A DNA stretch of 64,000 nucleotides from Clostridiales bacterium UBA7044 (GTDB lineage Bacteria > Bacillota > Clostridia > Oscillospirales > Oscillospiraceae), in assembly GCA_002493965.1 (NCBI GenBank), contig DLAP01000022.1, positions 12,343 to 76,342 of the forward strand, given 5' to 3'. Both the position numbers and the translations under genes were made by a program. The notes beneath the pieces are model-generated. The model did no database searches. It saw nothing but the letters and a program-made list of their open reading frames with translations, and was not told the origin of the DNA. Below, piece after piece: positions 34,034-42,300 of this stretch; position 1 is the stretch's first letter, and each line of letters begins with the position of its first letter.

Positions 34034-34206
34034 TGTTCCGCTATGAAAGGAGGGGTCCTATCTACCCGCCACAACCGCCCCGCTGGGGCCATTGGCGTAC
34101 AAAGCGGACGATCTCTATCAAAAAATTGAAAAAGGAGGAAGGCCGGAATCAAGCCCCCGGAAACCGGGCGGCGATCATCCGGCTTTTGTATGCCTATGAA
34201 CCATGA
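34033..34206 (+). CDS. Possible 57-residue basic ORF between virD4 and Maff2 genes
   Basis: ATG overlaps the virD4 stop (TGATG). The product, rich in Arg, Pro and Lys, begins MFRYERRGPIYPPQPPRW and has no hydrophobic segment. There is no clear ribosome binding site apart from coupling. It may be a coupled leader ORF; confidence is low. Confidence 0.3.
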   Translation: MFRYERRGPIYPPQPPRWGHWRTKRTISIKKLKKEEGRNQAPGNRAAIIRLLYAYEP

Positions 34207-34247
34207 CTAAATCAAACTTTTCAAACTGATTCCGGCCAACTTTATTT

Positions 34248-34466
34248 ATGGAATTTTTCAATCAGGCAATCACCGTTCTCCAGACCCTCGTTATCGCCCT
34301 CGGTGCCGGTCTCGGCGTGTGGGGTGTCATCAACCTGCTGGAAGGTTACGGCAACGACAACCCCGGCGCGAAAAGCCAGGGCATGAAACAGCTGATGGCC
34401 GGCGCGGGCGTCGCCATCGTTGGCATGGTCCTCGTACCGCTGCTGTCCGGCCTGTTCACCGTCTGA
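34248..34466 (+). CDS. Maff2-family mobile element membrane protein
   Basis: A 72-residue protein with two hydrophobic helices (about residues 8-30 and 48-70) and a Gly-rich turn with GYGNDNPGAKSQG between. This is the Maff2 family, found next to virB6-like genes and thought to be a pilin-like/VirB2-like part of the channel. No ribosome binding site of the usual kind is seen before the ATG; a conserved-looking leader of about 40 bases precedes it. Confidence 0.85.
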   Translation: MEFFNQAITVLQTLVIALGAGLGVWGVINLLEGYGNDNPGAKSQGMKQLMAGAGVAIVGMVLVPLLSGLFTV

Positions 34467-34536
34467 TCGTACCCCGCTGAAATCCTCGCCCCCTCCCGCG
34501 CACAGCGGGAGGGGCTGAAAGGAGGTTTGACACCGT

Positions 34537-35406
34537 ATGGATTTCTTATTGGATGCCTTGACCAACTGGCTGAAAGAGATGCTGGTGGGCGGCATCATGG
34601 GAAACTTATCGGGGATGTTTGACAGCGTAAATCAGCAGGTCGCGGACATCGCCACACAGGTGGGCCAGACCCCGCAGGGGTGGAACGGCAGCATTTTCAG
34701 TATGATCCAGAACCTCTCCAACTCCATCATGGTGCCGATTGCTGGCGTGATCCTGGCCATCGTGATGACGCTGGAGCTGATCCAGATGATTACCGACCGC
34801 AACAACCTGCATGATGTGGACACCTGGATGATCTTCAAATGGGTGTTCAAGTCCGCCGCCGCGATTTTGCTCGTCACCAACACCTGGAACCTCGTCATGG
34901 CCGTGTTCGACATGGCCCAAAGCGTGGTGGCCCAGGCGTCCGGCATCATCGGTTCGGACGCGTCTATCGACATCTCCGCTGTTATGACCGATATGGAGTC
35001 CCGGCTGATGGATATGGACCTGGGGCCGCTGTTCGGCCTGTGGTTCCAGTCGCTTTTTATCGGCATTACCATGTGGGCGCTGTATATCTGCATTTTCATC
35101 GTCATTTATGGCCGTATGATCGAAATTTACCTTGTCACATCGGTGGCCCCCATCCCGATGGCGACCATGATGGGCAAGGAATGGGGCGGCATGGGCCAGA
35201 ACTACCTGCGCAGCCTGCTGGCCCTGGGCTTCCAGGCGTTTTTGATTATCGTCTGCGTGGCGATCTACGCCGTGCTGGTGCAGAACATCGCCACCGAGGA
35301 GGACATCATCATGGCGATCTGGAGCTGCGTGGGCTACACCGTGCTGCTGTGTTTTACGCTGTTCAAGACCGGCAGCCTCGCGAAAGCAGTGTTTCAGGCG
35401 CACTGA
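34537..35406 (+). CDS. VirB6/TrbL-like channel membrane protein
   Basis: A 289-residue protein with about six hydrophobic segments (around residues 60-85, 100-125, 165-190, 200-225, 230-255, 265-285). It matches the VirB6/TrbL-type inner-membrane part of Gram-positive conjugation machines. It begins MDFLLDALTNWLKEMLVGGI after GGAGG. Sequence similarity to named VirB6 is weak, so the assignment rests on topology and context. Confidence 0.8.
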   Translation: MDFLLDALTNWLKEMLVGGIMGNLSGMFDSVNQQVADIATQVGQTPQGWNGSIFSMIQNLSNSIMVPIAGVILAIVMTLELIQMITDRNNLHDVDTWMIFKWVFKSAAAILLVTNTWNLVMAVFDMAQSVVAQASGIIGSDASIDISAVMTDMESRLMDMDLGPLFGLWFQSLFIGITMWALYICIFIVIYGRMIEIYLVTSVAPIPMATMMGKEWGGMGQNYLRSLLALGFQAFLIIVCVAIYAVLVQNIATEEDIIMAIWSCVGYTVLLCFTLFKTGSLAKAVFQAH

Positions 35407-35428
35407 GCCAGGAAGGAGGATGCTCAAA

Positions 35429-35845
35429 ATGGCTTATGTACCCGTACCCAAAGACCTGACGAAAGTCAAAACCAAGGTCGCATTCAACTTAACCAAGAGG
35501 CAGCTTGTCTGCTTCGGCTGCGGGGCGCTCATCGGCGTGCCGCTTTTCTTTTTGCTCCGGGGTCCTGCTGGCAACAGCGTGGCGGCCATGTGCATGATGC
35601 TCGTCATGCTGCCCTTCTTCATGCTGGCGATGTATGAAAAACACGGCCAGCCCCTGGAAAAGATCATCGGCAACATCCTCAAAGTGGCCGTCATCCGGCC
35701 CAAGCAGCGCCTCTACCGCACCAACAACTTCTATGCCGTGTTGGAGCGGCAGGCAAATCTCGACAAGGAGGTGTATGACATTGTTCGCGGTAAAGACAAA
35801 GCGGCAGGCCGAACCGGCACAGCCGCAGACCAAACTCCGGCGTAA
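35429..35845 (+). CDS. PrgI-family protein (VirB3-like)
   Basis: A 138-residue protein with two N-terminal membrane helices (about residues 29-46 and 50-70) and a soluble C-terminus. AYVPVPKDLTKVKTKVAFNL and the TKRQLVCFG stretch match PrgI/VirB3. I chose the ATG at 35429, 9 bases after AAGGAGG; the ATG at 35420 directly touches that site. It overlaps the VirB4 gene by about 70 bases in another frame. Confidence 0.83.
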   Translation: MAYVPVPKDLTKVKTKVAFNLTKRQLVCFGCGALIGVPLFFLLRGPAGNSVAAMCMMLVMLPFFMLAMYEKHGQPLEKIIGNILKVAVIRPKQRLYRTNNFYAVLERQANLDKEVYDIVRGKDKAAGRTGTAADQTPA

Positions 35846-38222
35846 GCTGACCCGCGCCGAACGAAAACAGATCGAGGCAGCGATTGCCCGCGCCAACCGC
35901 ACGGGCAAAAAGGAACAGTCCGCCCAGGACAGCATCCCCTATGAACGGATGTGGCCGGACGGCATCTGCAAGGTGGCGGATGGCCGCTACACGAAAACCA
36001 TCCAGTTCCAGGACATCAACTACCAGCTGAGCCAGAACGAGGACAAGACCGCCATCTTTGAAGGCTGGTGCGATTTCCTCAACTATTTTGACAGCTCCAT
36101 CCGTTTCCAGCTGTCCTTTTTGAACCTGGCAGCGTCCCAGGAGACCTTCGCCAACAGCATCACCATCCCGGCTCAGGGAGATGACTTTGACCCCATCCGG
36201 GTGGAGTACACGCAGATGCTGCAAAACCAGCTGGCGCGGGGCAACAACGGCCTCATCAAGACCAAGTACCTGACCTTTTCCATCGAGGCCGACAGCATCC
36301 GCTCCGCCAAGCCCCGTCTGGAGCGTATCGAGACCGATGTGCTGAACAACTTCAAGCGGCTGGGCGTGGCCGCCGAGGTCCTGGACGGCAAAGCTCGGCT
36401 GGCCCAGCTCCACGCCATCTTCCACATGGACGAGCAGGCGCCCTTCCAGTTCGAGTGGGACTGGCTGGCTCCCAGCGGTCTTTCCACCAAAGACTTTATT
36501 GCGCCGTCCGGCTTTGAGTTCCGCACCGGCAAGCAGTTCCGCATGGGAAAGAAGTACGGGGCCATCAGCTTCGTGCAGATTCTGGCCCCGGAACTGAATG
36601 ACCGTATGCTGGCGGATTTTCTCGATATGGAAAGTTCCCTCATTGTGAATCTGCACATCCAGTCGGTGGATCAGGTGAAGGCCATCAAGACGGTGAAGCG
36701 CAAGATCACCGACCTGGACCGCAGCAAGATCGAGGAACAGAAAAAGGCCGTCCGCGCCGGGTATGACATGGACATCATCCCCTCCGACCTTGCCACCTAC
36801 GGGGCCGAGGCCAAGAAGCTGTTGCAGGACCTGCAAAGCCGCAACGAGCGGATGTTCCTGGTGACGTTCCTGGTGCTGAACACGGCGGACAATCCCCGCC
36901 AGCTGGGCAACAACATCTTCCAGGCCAGCTCCATCGCGCAAAAGTACAACTGCCAGCTGACCCGGCTGGACTTCCAGCAGGAGGAAGGCTTGATGTCCTC
37001 TCTGCCGCTGGGGCTGAACCAGGTGGAAATTCAGCGGGGGCTGACTACCAGCTCCACCGCCATCTTCGTGCCGTTCACGACCCAGGAGCTTTTTCAGAAC
37101 GGCAAGGAGGCGCTGTACTACGGCATCAACGCCCTGTCCAACAACCTCATCATGGTGGACCGCAAACTGCTGAAAAACCCCAACGGCCTGATTCTGGGTA
37201 CGCCGGGCAGCGGCAAATCCTTCAGCGCCAAGCGCGAGATCGCCAACTGCTTCCTGCTGACTTCGGATGATGTCATCATCTGCGACCCGGAGGCCGAGTA
37301 CGCGCCGCTGGTGGAGCGCCTGCACGGGCAGGTCATCAAGATTTCGCCCACCTCCACCAACTACATCAACCCGATGGACCTGAACCTGGACTATTCGGAC
37401 GATGAAAGCCCGCTGTCGCTGAAATCCGACTTCATTTTGTCGCTGTGCGAGCTGATTGTGGGTGGCAAGGACGGATTGCAGCCGGTGCAGAAAACCATCA
37501 TTGACCGCTGTGTGCGGCTGGTGTATCAGGACTACCTCAACGATCCGCGCCCGGAGAATATGCCCATTCTGGAGGACCTGTACGACCTGCTGCGGGCGCA
37601 GGATGAGAAAGAGGCGCAGTACATCGCAACGGCGCTGGAAATCTACGTCACCGGCTCCCTCAACGTGTTCAACCACCGCAGCAACGTGGACATCAACAAC
37701 CGCATTGTCTGCTACGACATCAAGGAGCTGGGCAAGCAGCTGAAAAAGATCGGGATGCTGGTGGTCCAGGACCAGGTGTGGAACCGCGTCACCATCAACC
37801 GGGCCGCTCACAAGTCCACCCGCTACTACATCGACGAGATGCACCTGCTCTTGAAAGAGGAACAGACCGCCGCCTACACGGTGGAGATTTGGAAGCGGTT
37901 CAGAAAGTGGGGCGGCATCCCGACAGGCATCACCCAGAACGTGAAGGACCTGCTTTCTTCCCGCGAGGTGGAGAACATCTTTGAAAACTCTGACTTCGTG
38001 TATATGCTCAACCAGGCGGGTGGTGACCGGCAGATTTTGGCCCGGCAGCTGGGCATTTCCCCGCACCAGCTGTCCTATGTGACCCACTCCGGCGAGGGCG
38101 AGGGGCTGCTGTTCTATGGCTCCACCATCCTGCCCTTTGTGGACCACTTCCCCAAGAATACCGAACTGTATCGCATTATGACGACCAAACCCCAGGAAAT
38201 GAAGGAGGCTGATGGACGATGA
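35775..38222 (+). CDS. VirB4/TraE-type conjugation ATPase
   Basis: An 815-residue ATPase that drives the channel. A basic N-terminus (LRRKLTRAERKQ) is followed by the VirB4 CagE-type domain, Walker A GTPGSGKSFSA (about residue 475) and Walker B YIDEMHLLL (about 685). An upstream in-frame reading of 47 residues has no ribosome binding site and lies in prgI, so I chose the ATG at 35775; TTG at 35781 is better spaced from AAGGAGG. It is complete. Confidence 0.92.
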   Translation: MTLFAVKTKRQAEPAQPQTKLRRKLTRAERKQIEAAIARANRTGKKEQSAQDSIPYERMWPDGICKVADGRYTKTIQFQDINYQLSQNEDKTAIFEGWCDFLNYFDSSIRFQLSFLNLAASQETFANSITIPAQGDDFDPIRVEYTQMLQNQLARGNNGLIKTKYLTFSIEADSIRSAKPRLERIETDVLNNFKRLGVAAEVLDGKARLAQLHAIFHMDEQAPFQFEWDWLAPSGLSTKDFIAPSGFEFRTGKQFRMGKKYGAISFVQILAPELNDRMLADFLDMESSLIVNLHIQSVDQVKAIKTVKRKITDLDRSKIEEQKKAVRAGYDMDIIPSDLATYGAEAKKLLQDLQSRNERMFLVTFLVLNTADNPRQLGNNIFQASSIAQKYNCQLTRLDFQQEEGLMSSLPLGLNQVEIQRGLTTSSTAIFVPFTTQELFQNGKEALYYGINALSNNLIMVDRKLLKNPNGLILGTPGSGKSFSAKREIANCFLLTSDDVIICDPEAEYAPLVERLHGQVIKISPTSTNYINPMDLNLDYSDDESPLSLKSDFILSLCELIVGGKDGLQPVQKTIIDRCVRLVYQDYLNDPRPENMPILEDLYDLLRAQDEKEAQYIATALEIYVTGSLNVFNHRSNVDINNRIVCYDIKELGKQLKKIGMLVVQDQVWNRVTINRAAHKSTRYYIDEMHLLLKEEQTAAYTVEIWKRFRKWGGIPTGITQNVKDLLSSREVENIFENSDFVYMLNQAGGDRQILARQLGISPHQLSYVTHSGEGEGLLFYGSTILPFVDHFPKNTELYRIMTTKPQEMKEADGR

Positions 38223-38599
38223 AACCCGAAATTCTGCATAACGACCACATGATGTTTCTGGACCGGGCGCTGGAAACCCAGCGCACCGCGCTGCTGACGG
38301 CGATGGCGGACGCGGTTGCCGAGTGCCGCACGGCGGCGGACCAGGCCGCTGAACTGACTGAAACCGGCGAAATTGGCCTGCTGCGGCTGGTGGAGATTCT
38401 GTGCGCCGCCAAGGTCCAGCGCGGGCAGGCCGGTGAGACTGTGCTGGAGGGCACCGAGGTCCAGATTTTGGCCGACGTGGTGGCCCAGCTCTACGCCTGC
38501 CTGACCGAGTGCCGCTTTGTGGGTCCGCTGGGGCTGGCGGCCTATGCGGAGCTTTCCAGCATGGCGGCCTCCCTCATGCTGGGGGAATGGTTTGATTAA
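38219..38599 (+). CDS. Hypothetical ICE protein
   Basis: A 126-residue, mostly helical acidic protein (MKPEILHNDHMMFLDRAL...) with no named domain. It starts by overlapping the virB4 stop by 4 bases and ends overlapping the next gene. Position inside the transfer operon suggests an auxiliary factor. Function unknown. Confidence 0.7.
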   Translation: MKPEILHNDHMMFLDRALETQRTALLTAMADAVAECRTAADQAAELTETGEIGLLRLVEILCAAKVQRGQAGETVLEGTEVQILADVVAQLYACLTECRFVGPLGLAAYAELSSMAASLMLGEWFD

Positions 38600-40325
38600 G
38601 GAACCGCGCCTGCGCTTCACGGAGGAAGAACGGGCGGACCCGGTGCTGGAAAAGCCCATCCGCAAGGCGGAAAAGGCCGCCGCCAAAGCGGACAAGGCGC
38701 AGGCAAAAATCCCGAAAAAGCAGGTCAAGCGGGCTGAGGTGGACCCCAAGACCGGCAAGGTCACGACTAAGTTGGTGCTGGAGGATAAGCCCCGGCCGCT
38801 CTCCAAGTTGTCCCATACGGTGCGGGACGCGCCGGGCAACGCGGTGGCGGGCAAGATTCACCAGGAGATTCAGGAGTCCGAGGATGACAACGTGGGTGTG
38901 GAGAGTGCCCACAAGTCTGAGGAAGCCGTGGAGACCGGCGTGCATCTGGTGCGGGAGGGCTACCGCAGCCACAAGCTGAAACCCTACCGCAAGGCCGCCC
39001 AGGCCGAACGGAAGCTGGAAAAGGCTAATGTGAACGCCCTCTATCAGAAGTCTTTGCAGGAAAATCCTCAGCTTGCCAGCAATCCGCTGTCCCGCTGGCA
39101 GCAGAAACAGCAAATCAAGAAACAGTACGCCGCCGCCAAACGGGCCGCACAGTCCGGCGGGAGCGCCGCCGGTGCCGCCCAAAAGACCGGCAAGGCGGCC
39201 AAGACGGTCAAGGAGAAAGCCCAGCAGGCCGGGGCCTATGTGATGCGCCACAAAAAGGGCTTTGGCATCGTGCTGGCGATTTTCCTGCTGGTCTGCCTGC
39301 TGCTCAACACCATGTCCTCCTGTTCCATGATGGCGCAGAGCATCGGTTCGGCGATCTCCGGCACCACCTACCCCTCCGATGACCCGGAGCTGGTGGCGGT
39401 GGAGGCCGACTACGCCGCCAAGGAGGCCGCGCTGCAAGCCGAGATCGACAACATCGAGAGCAGCCACCCCGGCTACGACGAGTACCGCTATGACCTGGAT
39501 ATGATCGGCCACGACCCACATGAGCTGGCGGCCTATCTGTCCGCCGTCTTGCAGGGCTACACGCAGGCAAGCGCCCAGGCGGAGTTGGAACGCATCTTCG
39601 CAGCCCAATACCAGCTGACGCTGACCGAGGAAGTGGAGGTGCGCTACCGCACCGAGACCCGGACGGACAGCGAGGGCAACGAGTATGATGTGGAAGTGCC
39701 CTATAACTATTACATCTTAAATGTGACCCTCACCAGCAAGCCCATCTCCTCCGTGGCTTCGGAGCTGCTGACGCCTGACCAGCTGGAAATGTACCAGGTG
39801 TACCGGCAGACGCTGGGCAACAAGCCCCTGATCTTCGGCGGCGGGTCCGCCGACACCAGCGATTCCGAGAGTTTGGCCGGTGTGGAGTTTGTCAACGGCA
39901 CCCGGCCTGGCAATCAGGCGGTGGTGGACATCGCCAAAAGCCAGGTAGGCAACGTGGGCGGCCAGCCCTATTGGAGCTGGTACGGCTTTAATTCCCGCGT
40001 GGAATGGTGCGCCTGCTTTGTGTCCTGGTGCTACGGCCAGATGGGCCTTTCCGAGCCGCGCTTTGCCGCCTGCCAGTCCCAGGGCATTCCCTGGTTCCAG
40101 TCGCATGGACAATGGGGCGGGCGGGATTACGCCAACATCGCCCCCGGCGACGCAATCTTCTTCGATTGGGACCTGGACGGCAGCGCCGACCATGTGGGCA
40201 TTGTTGTCGGCACCGATGGCAGCCGGGTTTACACCGTGGAGGGCAATTCCGGCGACGCTTGCAAGATCAAGAGTTATTCCTTGACCTACGAGTGCATCAA
40301 GGGCTACGGCTTGATGAATTGGTGA
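38592..40325 (+). CDS. CHAP-domain cell-wall hydrolase with membrane anchor (CD1108-like)
   Basis: A 577-residue protein. A long charged, Lys/Ala-rich N-terminus (to about residue 215) is followed by a membrane helix (GFGIVLAIFLLVCLLLN, about 223-239), an extracytoplasmic region and a C-terminal CHAP domain with catalytic Cys in WCACFVSWC (about 472) and His in DHVGIVVG (about 532). It cuts peptidoglycan to open the way for the channel (VirB1-like). The start is a TTG near 38592, 5 bases after GGGGGAA, which overlaps the upstream gene. Confidence 0.88.
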   Translation: MIKEPRLRFTEEERADPVLEKPIRKAEKAAAKADKAQAKIPKKQVKRAEVDPKTGKVTTKLVLEDKPRPLSKLSHTVRDAPGNAVAGKIHQEIQESEDDNVGVESAHKSEEAVETGVHLVREGYRSHKLKPYRKAAQAERKLEKANVNALYQKSLQENPQLASNPLSRWQQKQQIKKQYAAAKRAAQSGGSAAGAAQKTGKAAKTVKEKAQQAGAYVMRHKKGFGIVLAIFLLVCLLLNTMSSCSMMAQSIGSAISGTTYPSDDPELVAVEADYAAKEAALQAEIDNIESSHPGYDEYRYDLDMIGHDPHELAAYLSAVLQGYTQASAQAELERIFAAQYQLTLTEEVEVRYRTETRTDSEGNEYDVEVPYNYYILNVTLTSKPISSVASELLTPDQLEMYQVYRQTLGNKPLIFGGGSADTSDSESLAGVEFVNGTRPGNQAVVDIAKSQVGNVGGQPYWSWYGFNSRVEWCACFVSWCYGQMGLSEPRFAACQSQGIPWFQSHGQWGGRDYANIAPGDAIFFDWDLDGSADHVGIVVGTDGSRVYTVEGNSGDACKIKSYSLTYECIKGYGLMNW

Positions 40326-40346
40326 TTTTTTGCGGAGGTATAAAAA

Positions 40347-41069
40347 CTGAATATTGTATCCTTTGGGGGCGGCACGAACAGTGCCGCTCTTTTAGTTGGG
40401 CTTCATCAGCACGGGATTCCCGTTGACCTTATCACCTTTGCGGATACCGGGGCGGAACATCCCCACACCTATCAGTTCCTTGAAACTATGAACGAATGGC
40501 TTCGCGCCCACGGTATGCCGCCCATCACGGTGGTGGAAAAGATGGACCGCAACGGCAACCGCCTGACATTGGAAACAGAGTGTCTGCGATCCGGCACGCT
40601 TCCCTCCATTGCTTACGGGTTTAAGCGGTGTTCTCAGAAGCACAAGGTCGGGCCGCAGGAAAAGTTCTGTAACCACCACCCGCTGTGCCGCGCTGTGTGG
40701 CAGGCCGGGAACCGGGTCACACGGTTTATCGGCTACGATGCCGGGGAGCGGAAACGGTATGAGCATTCCAGAAAATTCAATGAAGCGGACAAAAAATATG
40801 AGAACCGCTACCCGCTGATCGAGGATTGGCACTGGACGCGAGACGATTGTATTCGGGCGATCCAGGAGGCGGGTCTGCCTCTGCCCGGCAAATCGTCCTG
40901 CTTCTTCTGTCCCAGCATGAAGCGAGAGGAAATCGAAGCCCTGAAACGGCAGCACCCCGACCTGTACCGGCGGGCGCTTGCCATCGAAGAAAACGCGATG
41001 CCCCATCTCAAAACCGTCAAAGGTTTGGGGCGCAACTACGCTTGGAAAGAGCGATATGGAATGGAGTGA
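40347..41069 (+). CDS. PAPS-reductase-like PP-loop protein with CTG start
   Basis: A 240-residue protein of the phosphoadenosine-phosphosulfate reductase-like family, whose members activate ATP for redox or thio chemistry. The PP-loop is SFGGGTNSAALL, only 3 residues from the N-terminus, so the protein must begin upstream of the ATG at 40488. The best start is CTG at 40347-40349 with GGAGG 8 bases before; a stop codon lies two codons further up. Other Cys motifs are KSSCFFCPSMK. Substrate and role are unknown. Confidence 0.72.
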   Translation: MNIVSFGGGTNSAALLVGLHQHGIPVDLITFADTGAEHPHTYQFLETMNEWLRAHGMPPITVVEKMDRNGNRLTLETECLRSGTLPSIAYGFKRCSQKHKVGPQEKFCNHHPLCRAVWQAGNRVTRFIGYDAGERKRYEHSRKFNEADKKYENRYPLIEDWHWTRDDCIRAIQEAGLPLPGKSSCFFCPSMKREEIEALKRQHPDLYRRALAIEENAMPHLKTVKGLGRNYAWKERYGME

Positions 41070-41076
41070 TTTGACT

Positions 41077-41331
41077 ATGGCTAAAAACAAAATCGAGCGC
41101 ATCGACCAGGAGATCGCCAAAACTCGCGAGAAGATCGCGGAACAGCAGGAAAAGCTGAAAGACCTGGAAGCGCAGAAAACCGAGGCGGAGAACCTGGAGA
41201 TCGTCCAGATGGTGCGCGCCCTGCGCATGACCCCGGCCCAGCTGTCCGCCATGCTGTCCGGCGGCATGGTGCCCGGCCGGGCGGCGGGTCCCGCTGATTC
41301 TGAACAGGAGGAAATGACCCATGAAGAATAA
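41077..41331 (+). CDS. DUF4315-family protein
   Basis: An 84-residue protein, mainly a long helix (IERIDQEIAKTREKIAEQQEK, coiled-coil like) followed by LRMTPAQLSAMLSG and a charged tail. It is a known member of Tn1549-like operons without a known function. ATG at 41077 with GGAG about 11 bases before. It overlaps the next gene by 11 bases. Confidence 0.82.
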   Translation: MAKNKIERIDQEIAKTREKIAEQQEKLKDLEAQKTEAENLEIVQMVRALRMTPAQLSAMLSGGMVPGRAAGPADSEQEEMTHEE

Positions 41332-42103
41332 GAAGATTTTCAGAACCTTTGCCGCCCTTTGCACCTGCCTGATGCTGATGGGCGGCTTCTCTGTGCCCGC
41401 CTTTGCCCAGGGCGCTGACCCTGCGCCGACGGCTACCCCTGCGGCGGACGCCACCAATGACAGCAACGTGGTGGTGGAGGAAACCGAGGACAGCCCCGCC
41501 CTGACCCCGGAGGGCAACGCCGCCCTGGTGGATGATTTCGGCGGCAACAAGCAGCTCATCACCGTCACCACCAAGGCGGGCAACTACTTCTATATCCTCA
41601 TTGACCGAGCCAACGAGGATAAGGAGACCGCCGTCCACTTCTTGAACCAGGTGGACGAGGCTGACCTGAAGGCGCTGATGGAGGACGGCGAGACGGCAGA
41701 GGAAACACCCGCTGTCTGCAACTGCACAGAAAAATGCGCCGCCGGTGCGGTGAATACGGCCTGCCCGGTCTGCGCCGTGAACATGGCAGAGTGTACGGGC
41801 CAGGAGCCGGAACCCACGCCCGTCCCGGAAACAGACCCGGAGCCGGAACAGGAACCGGCAGGGTTGAATCCGGCGATGCTGCTTGTGGTGCTGGCTGTGC
41901 TGGGCGGCATCGGTGCGATGGTCTACTTCAAATTCATCAAGCAGAAGCCCAAGACCAAGGGCAGCGACAACCTGGATGATTACGACTACGGTGAGGACGA
42001 TACCGAACAGGAGGATGCGGACCCCTGGGAGACCGAGGAATCCGACGAGCCGGAGGACGCCGACGGGGGCGGCGATGAGGAAAGCGAGAACCCGGCCAAA
42101 TGA
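41321..42103 (+). CDS. Exported DUF4366-family protein (CD1107-like)
   Basis: A 260-residue protein with a signal peptide (residues 1-28, ending SVPAFA), an extracytoplasmic region with a Cys-rich motif (CNCTEKCAAGAVNTACPVC), a Pro/Glu-rich stalk, and a C-terminal membrane helix near residues 186-205 followed by an acidic tail. It is part of the standard ICE operon and is likely exposed on the cell surface. Function unknown. Confidence 0.83.
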   Translation: MKNKKIFRTFAALCTCLMLMGGFSVPAFAQGADPAPTATPAADATNDSNVVVEETEDSPALTPEGNAALVDDFGGNKQLITVTTKAGNYFYILIDRANEDKETAVHFLNQVDEADLKALMEDGETAEETPAVCNCTEKCAAGAVNTACPVCAVNMAECTGQEPEPTPVPETDPEPEQEPAGLNPAMLLVVLAVLGGIGAMVYFKFIKQKPKTKGSDNLDDYDYGEDDTEQEDADPWETEESDEPEDADGGGDEESENPAK

Positions 42104-42300
42104 CCCGATTCACCGACAGCCCTTATGAATCCATGATGACGCGCAGGCCGGAGGGCGGGAAGGCGGCTTCCCGTCCTCCCTCTTTATCTCCCGGCCACCC
42201 CTGCTATGGCTGTGGAACCTACCGCCCCGGCCAGCCCTGCGTGGGCTTCTGCCACAAAGAGCTGACTGCGTGGCTGCGCGAAAGGAGGAAGCAAAAATGA
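42100..42300 (+). CDS. 66-residue Cys-rich protein
   Basis: A small protein with a possible zinc site CYGCGTYRPGQPCVGFC (residues 35-51) and a basic end. It overlaps the DUF4366 stop by 4 bases and the topB start by 4 bases, so it is translated from the same message. I do not recognise it by name. Confidence 0.65.
   Translation: MTRFTDSPYESMMTRRPEGGKAASRPPSLSPGHPCYGCGTYRPGQPCVGFCHKELTAWLRERRKQK

Noticed and set aside
35691..38147. 818-residue reverse reading
   Set aside because: Antisense of virB4, which has clear Walker motifs; no domain in the reverse reading.
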